The notes beneath the pieces are model-generated. The model ran no database searches. It saw nothing but the letters and a program-made list of their open reading frames with translations, and was not told the origin of the DNA. From assembly GCF_050864855.1 (NCBI RefSeq), contig NZ_JBOZWW010000039.1:1-36204 (forward strand): 36,204 nucleotides of DNA, written 5' to 3'. Each line of letters opens with the position of its first letter. Within the stretch, counting starts at the first letter, position 1. The position numbers and the translations under genes were made by a program. This document shows positions 6,322 through 14,367 of this stretch, piece after piece. Origin of the DNA: Cardinium hertigii_C. GTDB taxonomy: Bacteria; Bacteroidota; Bacteroidia; Cytophagales; Amoebophilaceae.

Positions 6322-8904
6322 TTAATCTTTTATTGGATCATCTAAGACCTCAGCTTCTTCTGTTAAAACTAGATCTTCTTCTATAATTTGATCACTCGAC
6401 ACTGGAGCTATACCTGTTTCTACTACACCAGATGGCACTTTATCATCTGGCACCCCATCTAACATATCTATTCTAGCTACAGAAACTACTTTATCATTTT
6501 GTCCCAATCGAATCAACCGAACACCCTGTGTGGCTCTACCTATAAGGGGTAAAGTACTTACTTGCATCCGAATGGCCAAACCAGCTTGATTCATAATCAT
6601 TAATTCATCCTGGTTTTTTACCGCATGAATGGCCACTAGGTTTCCTGTTTTTTCAGTAATTTGTATGGTTTTTACGCCTTTACCTCCTCTTTTGGTAATA
6701 CGATAATCTAAAAGGGACGAACGTTTGCCGTACCCATTTTCAGAAACTACTAAAACGTCCCAATCTGATGTTGGAAAACAGGCCATGCCAATTACACGAT
6801 CTTGTTCATGAGCTAAGGTGATGCCCCTTATACCGGAAGCCACCCGTCCCATAGGACGTACATCTTCTTCATTAAACTGTGTAGCCCTACCAGAAGCCAA
6901 TGCCAATACAATATGATGGGTGCCATTGGTAAGCTGTACATCTAATAGCGAATCACCTGCCCGAATTACAATCGCATGAATGCCATTGGCACGTGGGGTA
7001 GCATAGGCACGAAGGGGTGTTTTTTTAATAATCCCTTTCCTGGTAGACATAACGACATAATGCTGATCGACATAGGTCTGGTCTTTCAAATCCCTAACTT
7101 GAATAATACTACGGACCTGATCTCCAGGCGCTATATTGATTAAATTTTGTATCGCTTTGCCTTGTGTAGCTTTCTTAGTTTCTGGTATGGTATACACCTT
7201 TACCCAATAAATTTTACCATATTCGGTAAATATCAGTAAATATTGGTGTGCAGTAGCGATAAATAGATGGGCTGTACAATCATCTTTTTTAGTAGCAATG
7301 CCCTTAGCGCCTACACCACCTCTACCTTGTAGACGGTAGTCAACTAGTGGTGTTCGCTTAATGTAACCTTGGTTGGAAATCATAATGACCATCTCGGTAT
7401 CTGGAATCATATCTTCCATCGTAAAGGCATCTGCTTCATACTCTACTACAGTCCTACGCACATCGCCATAACGCTCGTTCAGTGCGATCAATTCCTCTTT
7501 AATCAACTGCATACGAAGGACTTTATCAGCCAATACAGCCAATAAATGATCGATCAGTTTTTGTACCTGATGGTATTCTTCTGTGATCTTAGCCCGTTCT
7601 AGACCTGTAAGCCGCTGCAAACGCATCTCTAGAATGGCTTTTACCTGTAACTCACTCAAAGGAAAGGCTTCCATCAATGTGGTTTTGGCGATCTCTGCAT
7701 CTTTTGAACTACGAATCAATGCAATAACTTTATCCAAATGATCTAAAGCAATAAGATAACCCTCTAACAGATGTATCTTCTTTTTTGCATGTTCTAGATC
7801 AAAGGTAGTTTTGCGTACCAATACTTCATGTCTATGGTCTACAAAATGGACAATAAGTGCTTTGAGATTTAAAATTTTAGGCCTACCTTCTACCAAGGCT
7901 ACATTATTCACACTGAAAGAACTTTGTAGCTGGGTTTGTTTGTAAAGGTTATTGAGTACGACATGTGCTATTGCATCCCGTTTAAGGTCATAGACAATAC
8001 GCATACCTTCTTTGTCGGATTCATCTCGAATATCGGCAATCCCTTCTATTTTTTTTTCGTTAACCAGCTGTGCAGTTCTTTCTATCATAACCGCTTTGTT
8101 CACCTGATAGGGTATCTCCGTTACAATGATTTGCTCTTTTCCATTAGCGGATACTTCAACGGTAGCTTTCCCACGCAACAGAATACGTCCCCTTCCTGTT
8201 TGAAAGGCTTCCCGCACCCCACTGTAGCCATAAATTATGCCGCCAGTAGGAAAATCAGGAGCAATTATATATTCCATTAGCGCAGGAATGGTTATATCAT
8301 GATCCTCAATATAGGCTACAATAGCACTTAATGTCTCTGATAGATTATGAGGGGCCATATTGGTGGCCATACCGACTGCAATACCAGAAGCTCCATTTAA
8401 AAGCAAATTAGGAAGTTTAGCAGGCAATACAATAGGTTCTTTTAAAGAAGCATCAAAATTAAGCTGAAAATCAACAGTATCTTTATTTATTTCTTTAATA
8501 AGTTCCTCGGAAATGCGTACCAAACGGGCTTCGGTATAACGCATAGCAGCAGGCGCATCTCCATCGATTGATCCAAAGTTACCTTGCCCTTCTATAAGCG
8601 GATAACGAAGTGCCCAACTTTGGGCCATACGGGCTAAGGTTTCATAAACTGGCACATCACCATGTGGATGGTACTTACCCAATACCTCTCCCACAATTCT
8701 TGCAGACTTCTTGTAAGCTTTGGTTTGATTGAGGCCAAGCTCATACATACCATACAATACCCGTCTATGGACAGGCTTTAAGCCATCGCGCACATCGGGG
8801 AGTGCTCTAGCGACAATTACAGACATAGAATAATCTATGTAGGCATCCCGCATTTCGTCCTCTATATTGATTGGGATAATACGATCCGCTGGTGTTGGCT
8901 CCAT
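6322..8904 (-). CDS. gyrA: DNA gyrase subunit A
   Basis: This 860-residue protein is the DNA-cleaving subunit of gyrase, which introduces negative supercoils with GyrB. The N-terminal breakage-reunion domain includes ALPDVRDGLKPVHRR and the catalytic Tyr123 in AAMRYTEAR. The C-terminal half is the six-bladed DNA-wrapping domain; TKRGGKG matches the GyrA box that separates gyrase from topoisomerase IV. The acidic tail (EEDLVLTEEAEV) is typical. In the quinolone-determining region the usual HPHGDS(A/S)VYD reads HPHGDVPVYE (residues 79-88), so the key Ser is Val84 and the key Asp is Glu88. The upstream gap to aspS is 81 nt; phr follows directly. Confidence 0.97.
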   Translation of the reverse strand: MEPTPADRIIPINIEDEMRDAYIDYSMSVIVARALPDVRDGLKPVHRRVLYGMYELGLNQTKAYKKSARIVGEVLGKYHPHGDVPVYETLARMAQSWALRYPLIEGQGNFGSIDGDAPAAMRYTEARLVRISEELIKEINKDTVDFQLNFDASLKEPIVLPAKLPNLLLNGASGIAVGMATNMAPHNLSETLSAIVAYIEDHDITIPALMEYIIAPDFPTGGIIYGYSGVREAFQTGRGRILLRGKATVEVSANGKEQIIVTEIPYQVNKAVMIERTAQLVNEKKIEGIADIRDESDKEGMRIVYDLKRDAIAHVVLNNLYKQTQLQSSFSVNNVALVEGRPKILNLKALIVHFVDHRHEVLVRKTTFDLEHAKKKIHLLEGYLIALDHLDKVIALIRSSKDAEIAKTTLMEAFPLSELQVKAILEMRLQRLTGLERAKITEEYHQVQKLIDHLLAVLADKVLRMQLIKEELIALNERYGDVRRTVVEYEADAFTMEDMIPDTEMVIMISNQGYIKRTPLVDYRLQGRGGVGAKGIATKKDDCTAHLFIATAHQYLLIFTEYGKIYWVKVYTIPETKKATQGKAIQNLINIAPGDQVRSIIQVRDLKDQTYVDQHYVVMSTRKGIIKKTPLRAYATPRANGIHAIVIRAGDSLLDVQLTNGTHHIVLALASGRATQFNEEDVRPMGRVASGIRGITLAHEQDRVIGMACFPTSDWDVLVVSENGYGKRSSLLDYRITKRGGKGVKTIQITEKTGNLVAIHAVKNQDELMIMNQAGLAIRMQVSTLPLIGRATQGVRLIRLGQNDKVVSVARIDMLDGVPDDKVPSGVVETGIAPVSSDQIIEEDLVLTEEAEVLDDPIKD

Positions 8905-8985
8905 AAGTAGGAAATTAAAGTTTATAAATAATTAAAAATAGACCTGCAGCAGCTATGGTTTATCATATCATAATAATAAAGCTAT

Positions 8986-10386
8986 TTAAGGATACAACCG
9001 CTTAGGATCACGCGGAAATAAGCTACTATACCGTACATCTGGTAATCCTAAAAAACATTTTAACATTCGTTCTAGCCCCATACCGACCCCTGCATGAGGG
9101 GGCGCACCATATTTAAATGCATGTAAATAATGATCTATAGAAGTGGCCTCTATGCCGAGCTGCGCAACGCGTTCGGATAAACTAACGTAATCATGTATCC
9201 GCTGTGCACCGGAAAGGATTTCTACACCTCGTAACATAAAATCATAGGCATGGGTATATCGGGGATCATTTGGATCAACCATCGTATAAAAGGGGCGCAC
9301 ACTAGATGGATAACAGGTAATTACATATAAATCTGTATGATATTTTTCTTTTACAATAATACCCAGCTGCTTTTCATCCTCAGTAGATAAATCATCGAAA
9401 TCACTTCTCTCTTTGCCACGGGCCTTTAGTAAGGAAACGGCATCTGGAAAAGGTATAACGACCAATTCTGATGCAAAATTTAGTGGGGGTAGATCAAAAA
9501 AAGATCGTATAATGGCGATTTCTCGATCGTATTTTTTGCTTAATGTACCAAACAGATCCACCAATAGTTGATATACGAAATGGACTACTTCCATATAGCT
9601 CTGATCGATAACCATCTCAAGATCAACGCCTATAAACTCTGTAAGATGTCTATTGGTGTCTGAGTTTTCGGCACGAAAAACAGGACCTACTTCAAATACC
9701 CGTTTGAAATCACTTATAATCGCCATTTGCTTATACAACTGAGGGCTTTGTGCGAGACAAGCAGGTTTACCAAAATAGTCTACCTTAAATACATCTGCCC
9801 CTCCCTCAGAAGCCCCGCCTATTAACTTGGGTGTTTTAATCTCTATAAACCCATGATTTCGTAAATAGGACTGTATGTAAAAAAGCATGCCATCATTGAT
9901 TCGAAAAATAGCTTGTGCCAAATCGGTACGCAAATCTAATACGCGATTATTTAGTCTTTTTACGTAGCGAATAGAGGAAAAATCTTGACTTTCGCTTTTT
10001 TGATCTTCTTTAAGGGCTGCTTCTTTGAGTGTAATGGGTAAGTCTAATACAGATCTACTCAGTACCGTATATCCCATTATAGCCAACTCAATGGATTGTT
10101 GAGAACAAGCCGATACAGGCTGCTCTGCACAATAAATTCGCCCGATTAGTTCAATAAAAGATTCGTTTTCAATCTTACGCAATAGATTATAGTCTTCTAT
10201 AGATAACTGACCATCAGTGCCTTCTTTATTTTTTAGTAGAACGGCCTGCAAGGTATCGATACCATCTCGTACAATCAAGAATAATATACGCCCACAATCT
10301 TTTTTGGAAAAGACTCTTCCTCTCACCCTTACTACTTCTTGATGATTTAAAGTGGAAAGATTTTTTAATGCTGACAGTTGATACAT
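8986..10386 (-). CDS. aspS: Aspartyl-tRNA synthetase, eukaryotic cytosolic type
   Basis: This 466-residue class IIb synthetase charges tRNA with aspartate. An N-terminal OB-fold anticodon domain (about 15-110, with VVRVRGRV and later ACSQQSIEL) is followed by the catalytic core. The core has GGASEGGADVF and AQSPQLYKQM, motif 2 around VFRAENSDTNRHLTEF (about 236-251), and motif 3 in GVGMGLERML. It ends FPRDPKRLYP. The FPRDPKRL ending and the AQSPQLYKQM block identify AspRS of the archaeal/eukaryotic class, not AsnRS. The bacterial insertion domain is absent (bacterial AspRS is about 590 residues). Details such as SQQSIEL, NNRVLDLRT, SEGGADVF and STEDEKQLG...VKEKYHTD follow human and yeast cytosolic AspRS more than archaeal ones. 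Acquisition from a eukaryote is likely. Whether it also charges tRNA-Asn cannot be read from the sequence. It lies between oppF and gyrA in the same direction. Confidence 0.92.
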   Translation of the reverse strand: MYQLSALKNLSTLNHQEVVRVRGRVFSKKDCGRILFLIVRDGIDTLQAVLLKNKEGTDGQLSIEDYNLLRKIENESFIELIGRIYCAEQPVSACSQQSIELAIMGYTVLSRSVLDLPITLKEAALKEDQKSESQDFSSIRYVKRLNNRVLDLRTDLAQAIFRINDGMLFYIQSYLRNHGFIEIKTPKLIGGASEGGADVFKVDYFGKPACLAQSPQLYKQMAIISDFKRVFEVGPVFRAENSDTNRHLTEFIGVDLEMVIDQSYMEVVHFVYQLLVDLFGTLSKKYDREIAIIRSFFDLPPLNFASELVVIPFPDAVSLLKARGKERSDFDDLSTEDEKQLGIIVKEKYHTDLYVITCYPSSVRPFYTMVDPNDPRYTHAYDFMLRGVEILSGAQRIHDYVSLSERVAQLGIEATSIDHYLHAFKYGAPPHAGVGMGLERMLKCFLGLPDVRYSSLFPRDPKRLYP

Positions 10387-10428
10387 ATATTTGGTCGTCC
10401 AATTTTAAAGTATAAATAGATTGAATAG

Positions 10429-11415
10429 CTAATCTATCTCCGGAAAATGACAAGCTACCTGATGGTTTTCTTTTTCCATTTTAGCGAGTTCTGGCTGGAT
10501 ATGGCTACATTTTTCTGCAGCTTTCCAGCAACGTGGATGAAAACAGCAACCCGTAGGCAGGTTCCTTGAGCTAGGGACATCTCCTTGCAAAATAATCCGT
10601 TCCTTGTTCTTAGATGGATGCATAGTAGGTATAGCAGAAAAAAGCGCTTTTGTATAGGGATGTGTAGGGCTTTTATAAATTTCTGCTGCTGGGGCAGCTT
10701 CTACAATCTTACCTAAATACATTACAGCAACTTGATCGGCTATAAATTCTACAACCCTTAAGTCATGCGAAATAAAGAGGTAAGTTAACCCTAGTTCTTT
10801 TTGCAAATCCATTAAAAGATTAATAACCTGAGCTTGTACGGAAACATCTAATGCGGCGATGGCTTCATCACAAACAATAAAGCTAGGTTCAACGGCTAAT
10901 GCCCTTGCTATGCAAATGCGTTGGCGTTGTCCTCCAGAAAGTTCATGTGGATATTTGTACAAAACAGTGCTAGGCAACTGGACATAATCCAATAGTTGAT
11001 AGATGCGCTTGGCAGATGCTGCTTTTCCATTAGCCATATGGTGAATCTGTATAGGTTCCTCTAGGATTTGCTGGATAGCCATCCTAGGATTTAAAGCAGC
11101 ATAAGGATCTTGAAAAATAATTTGCATGCTTTTGCGCATGCTGCGCATCTGGCGCGCACTACAATGGGTAATATCTACCCCATCAAAAATAATACGTCCA
11201 CTAGTAGGCTCAAGCAAGCGCAAAATAGTTCTACCCAGTGTGGTTTTACCACAACCGGATTCGCCTACTAAACCTAGTGTTTCTCCTTTATATAAAGTAA
11301 AACTTATATTATGCAACGCAGATACTGTACCAATGGTATGGCCTAAGAGATGATGGCTGACTGAAAAAGTCTTACAAAGGCGATGCACTTCTAATAAAAT
11401 TTTTTTATGTTGCAT
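10429..11415 (-). CDS. oppF: Oligopeptide ABC transporter ATPase OppF
   Basis: This 328-residue cytoplasmic ATPase powers peptide import with OppD. It has Walker A GESGCGKTT (51-59), the signature LSGGQRQR, a Walker B region FIVCDEAIAALDV and the switch His in ISHDL. In Walker B the usual DEP is DEA. The C-terminal oligopeptide-binding extension carries the family's clustered cysteines (GCCFHPRCWKAAEKC). The 4-nt gap to oppD upstream indicates one transcript and probable translational coupling. Dpp-type dipeptide systems are closely related, so the exact substrate (di- or oligopeptides) is uncertain. Confidence 0.92.
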   Translation of the reverse strand: MQHKKILLEVHRLCKTFSVSHHLLGHTIGTVSALHNISFTLYKGETLGLVGESGCGKTTLGRTILRLLEPTSGRIIFDGVDITHCSARQMRSMRKSMQIIFQDPYAALNPRMAIQQILEEPIQIHHMANGKAASAKRIYQLLDYVQLPSTVLYKYPHELSGGQRQRICIARALAVEPSFIVCDEAIAALDVSVQAQVINLLMDLQKELGLTYLFISHDLRVVEFIADQVAVMYLGKIVEAAPAAEIYKSPTHPYTKALFSAIPTMHPSKNKERIILQGDVPSSRNLPTGCCFHPRCWKAAEKCSHIQPELAKMEKENHQVACHFPEID

Positions 11416-11419
11416 ACCT

Positions 11420-12412
11420 TTAATCTTTAGCGATAGCTTGTAAGGGATAAAAACAGGCTACAGAATGGTCAGAACCTACTTCTTGAAGCGGTGGTTTACT
11501 AGCCCTACATAGGTCTTTTACATAAGGACAACGGTCTTGAAAAGCACAACCTATAGGCAGATCAGATAAAGGGGGTACTACTCCACCAATCGTACGTAGT
11601 CTTTGGGGACGACTACCATCAGACAAAGGAGGAATGGCATCCAATAACGCCTGTGTATAGGGATGTAATGGCGCATTAAAAATAGCCTCTACAGGACTTT
11701 TTTCTACAATGCTACCACCATACATAACTGCTACTGCATCACATGCTTCAGCTACTATGCCAAGATCATGGGTAATCAATATAATGCCCATATTTTTTTC
11801 CACTTGCAGTCTTTGTATGAGATCCATAATCTGGGCCTGCGTGGTTACATCTAAAGCAGTAGTCGGTTCATCTGCAATTAATACAGCAGGGTCACAAGCC
11901 AGTGCAATCGCAATCATCACCCGCTGACGCATGCCACCTGATAGCTGATGGGGATAGTCGAACATGCGCTGATGGGGAGCGGATATGCCGACAAGCGTTA
12001 ATAACGCTATGCAACCCATTTTTGCCTCTTTTGGTGTAACTTGTTGATGCAACTGAATGGTTTCCATAATCTGTTCACCAATGGTAAAAACGGGGTTGAG
12101 TGCCGTCATAGGTTCTTGAAAGATCATGGCCATACGATTGCCACGTACTGCTTGCATCTCCTTGAGTGAAAGTTGTAAAATATCCTTTCCTTCTAAGAAA
12201 ATACCTTCTGCGGTAATGGTACCAACAGGGGGAACAATAAGTCGCATCAGTGAAAGCGCCATAGCCGATTTACCGGAACCAGATTCTCCAACAATAGCTA
12301 ATGAACGACCCGTGCAAAGATCAAACGAAACATTATTAACCACTGTTGTCGCCTTATTACTAGTGTAATACTGCGTGAATAAATTTTTAACTTCAAGAAC
12401 TTGTTCCTTCAT
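11420..12412 (-). CDS. oppD: Oligopeptide ABC transporter ATPase OppD
   Basis: This 330-residue partner ATPase of OppF has Walker A GESGSGKSA (42-50), the signature LSGGMRQR (about 157-164), Walker B AVLIADEPTTALDV and the switch ITHDL. The C-terminal extension contains GCAFQDRCPYVKDLC, the cysteine-rich motif shared by peptide-transporter ATPases. All catalytic motifs are intact. It lies 2 nt downstream of oppC and 4 nt upstream of oppF. Confidence 0.93.
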   Translation of the reverse strand: MKEQVLEVKNLFTQYYTSNKATTVVNNVSFDLCTGRSLAIVGESGSGKSAMALSLMRLIVPPVGTITAEGIFLEGKDILQLSLKEMQAVRGNRMAMIFQEPMTALNPVFTIGEQIMETIQLHQQVTPKEAKMGCIALLTLVGISAPHQRMFDYPHQLSGGMRQRVMIAIALACDPAVLIADEPTTALDVTTQAQIMDLIQRLQVEKNMGIILITHDLGIVAEACDAVAVMYGGSIVEKSPVEAIFNAPLHPYTQALLDAIPPLSDGSRPQRLRTIGGVVPPLSDLPIGCAFQDRCPYVKDLCRASKPPLQEVGSDHSVACFYPLQAIAKD

Positions 12413-12414
12413 GG

Positions 12415-13275
12415 TTATCGACCTTTTAACTTTGGATCTAATAGATCCCGCAATGTATCAGCTAAAATATTAAAGACAAATACTAGTAAAAACATGGCGA
12501 TTGTGGAAAAAAAAAGCTCCCACCAAATACCTCTTAACAACCCTGTTTTGGCATCATTAATCATAATGCCCCAACTAGGCTTGTTTTGAATGCCAATACC
12601 CAAATAAGACAGAATCACTTCATGCTTTATAGAAGTTTGAAAAACCAAAGAAAATTGATAAATGGTCAAAGGTAGTATATTGGGTAATAGATGTACAAAA
12701 ATTTTACGGGCACTACTAGCACCAATCGCTGAAGCTGCTTGAATATATTCTCTAGATTTATGACGGATTACTTCACCACGTATCAAACGACAGGTTTCAG
12801 TCCATTCTGTTGCAACCAGTGCAATACAAATTGTCTGCATACCCTTTCCCAAAACTAAGGCAATGACCATCAATAAAATTATAGTGGGAATAGCCGTTAC
12901 AACCGTATACAGCCAAACCACACATGTATCTACCATACCACCAAAATAACCAGCTACTATACCAAGGATAGCGCCCATTAGAACAGCACCTAAGGCTACA
13001 ATACATCCAACGCTCATAGCCACTTCTGTACCATGTAAAACCTTAGCCAAAACACTCCTACCCAAGATATCTGTACCAAAATAATGGAGCCGATTGGGTA
13101 ATTGACAAGCATCTCCCACTTGTATATGCCAATTAGCGCCCAACCATCCTACTTTAGTAGATAGCGCCACGACCACATAGCCCAATAAGGTTACAAAACA
13201 AAAAAGGTTTAATTTTTTACTTATTAAAGCCTTTGCGCTACAACCAAATTGATGGAGCAGATTACGTTTATACAT
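12415..13275 (-). CDS. oppC: Oligopeptide ABC transporter permease OppC
   Basis: This 286-residue inner-membrane permease has a first membrane segment at about residues 24-42 (LNLFCFVTLLGYVVVAL). A periplasmic stretch with HYFGTDILGRSVLAKVLHG, typical of OppC/DppC, comes next. Several further hydrophobic helices follow, then an EAA-type loop (AASAIGASSARKIFVHLLPN) that contacts the ATPases. It forms the channel with OppB. The C-terminal DTLRDLLDPKLKGR is the usual family ending. Confidence 0.92.
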   Translation of the reverse strand: MYKRNLLHQFGCSAKALISKKLNLFCFVTLLGYVVVALSTKVGWLGANWHIQVGDACQLPNRLHYFGTDILGRSVLAKVLHGTEVAMSVGCIVALGAVLMGAILGIVAGYFGGMVDTCVVWLYTVVTAIPTIILLMVIALVLGKGMQTICIALVATEWTETCRLIRGEVIRHKSREYIQAASAIGASSARKIFVHLLPNILPLTIYQFSLVFQTSIKHEVILSYLGIGIQNKPSWGIMINDAKTGLLRGIWWELFFSTIAMFLLVFVFNILADTLRDLLDPKLKGR

Positions 13276-13282
13276 ATCTATA

Positions 13283-14224
13283 CTATAATTTTATACGCGG
13301 ATCCACCAAAGTATACAAGACATCTCCTACTATATTACAGAAAATACTGAGCACCGCAGCCATTATAGTAACGGCTTTAATGGTTGGAAAATCACAAAGA
13401 CTTACGGCACTTATTACAAGATTACCTAGTCCTGGTATGCCAAAAAAATTCTCTATCACTACAGATCCAAATAATAAAGATGGAAAATCTTTTACCAAAG
13501 TTGTCAGAATAGGCACCATAAGGTTCTTAAAAACATGTTTAAATAAAACAACTTCTTCTGACAATCCTTTTGCCCGTGCAGTACGTACATAGTCTTGATA
13601 AACTTCATCTAACATAATGGTTCTATAAAACCGATAGTTATAACAAAAATGAAGCAACACCAGAATAATAGTCGGCAAAATGATATAGGGCACACAGGCG
13701 AAAAAACCATTTTTATAACCCATTATTGGAAAAATATTTAACTGATAAGCAAAAAATACCTGACCAGCTAGAATATATACCAATATAGATATGCTACTCA
13801 TGACCATACAACCGATAACTAGAAGGCGGTCCCAAATGGTTCCTGTATATTGGGTCATCCAAAGAGAAACATATACCAATAAACCGTTTCCTATCAAAAA
13901 AGCAGGTAATGTAACGGTAAGGGAGACCAGTCCACCTTGTTGAAATGTTTTTAAAATAGGCTGCTTGGTAGCCCAGGAGCAACCAAAATTAAAGGTGAAA
14001 GCAGATTGCAGCACCTCCCAATACTGAAGATACCAAGGCCTATCTAAGCCTAGTTGATGGCTGAGCGCAGCCATGGCTTTCGGTGTAGCATATTTACCGA
14101 GTAAGATAAGCGTAGGATCTTCTACAAGCATGTTAAAGATCACAAAAACTAAAAAAGTAACACCTACCATAACCGAAAGCGCATAGAGCAACCTTCTTAA
14201 GAGATATAGAAAAAGAGACATCAT
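13283..14224 (-). CDS. oppB: Oligopeptide ABC transporter permease OppB
   Basis: This 313-residue inner-membrane permease has a first helix in LYLLRRLLYALSVMVGVTFLVFVIF in the classic OppB/DppB position, with five or so later helices. The EAA-type loop is TARAKGLSEEVVLFKHVFKN and the C-terminus ends LVDPRIKL, as expected. The ATG at 14224 comes directly after the T-rich tail of a strong hairpin (14230-14270), with oppA 143 nt upstream. It opens the tight oppBCDF cluster. Confidence 0.92.
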   Translation of the reverse strand: MMSLFLYLLRRLLYALSVMVGVTFLVFVIFNMLVEDPTLILLGKYATPKAMAALSHQLGLDRPWYLQYWEVLQSAFTFNFGCSWATKQPILKTFQQGGLVSLTVTLPAFLIGNGLLVYVSLWMTQYTGTIWDRLLVIGCMVMSSISILVYILAGQVFFAYQLNIFPIMGYKNGFFACVPYIILPTIILVLLHFCYNYRFYRTIMLDEVYQDYVRTARAKGLSEEVVLFKHVFKNLMVPILTTLVKDFPSLLFGSVVIENFFGIPGLGNLVISAVSLCDFPTIKAVTIMAAVLSIFCNIVGDVLYTLVDPRIKL

Positions 14225-14229
14225 AAAAA

Positions 14230-14270
14230 TAGAAGCGATTATTTACACTTCGGGTAAATAATCGCTTCTA
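14230..14270 (-). terminator. Terminator-like hairpin between oppA and oppB
   Basis: The arms of 16 nt (14230-14245 and 14255-14270) are perfectly complementary around a 9-nt loop that reads CCCGAAGTG on the transcribed strand. On the minus strand the stem is followed by TTTTT, which runs into the oppB ATG. It has the form of an intrinsic terminator or attenuator and may also shield the oppA 3' end. The outcome would be more binding protein (OppA) than permease and ATPase, a common need in peptide importers; this is inferred. Confidence 0.65.
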
Positions 14271-14367
14271 TCTACCTACACTACATAAATACAGCATTAA
14301 AAATAAATGTAAAAAACTGAAGCGCTATTGTATACCCGAAGATAGGATATACCTAGATTAGGTAAGA

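Noticed and set aside
8986..10386. Annotation as asparaginyl-tRNA synthetase
   Set aside because: Length fits AsnRS, but motif 3 and the C-terminus (GMGLERML, FPRDPKRL) and AQSPQLYKQM are AspRS signatures of the archaeal/eukaryotic class; AsnRS ends differently (FPR-T-P type).
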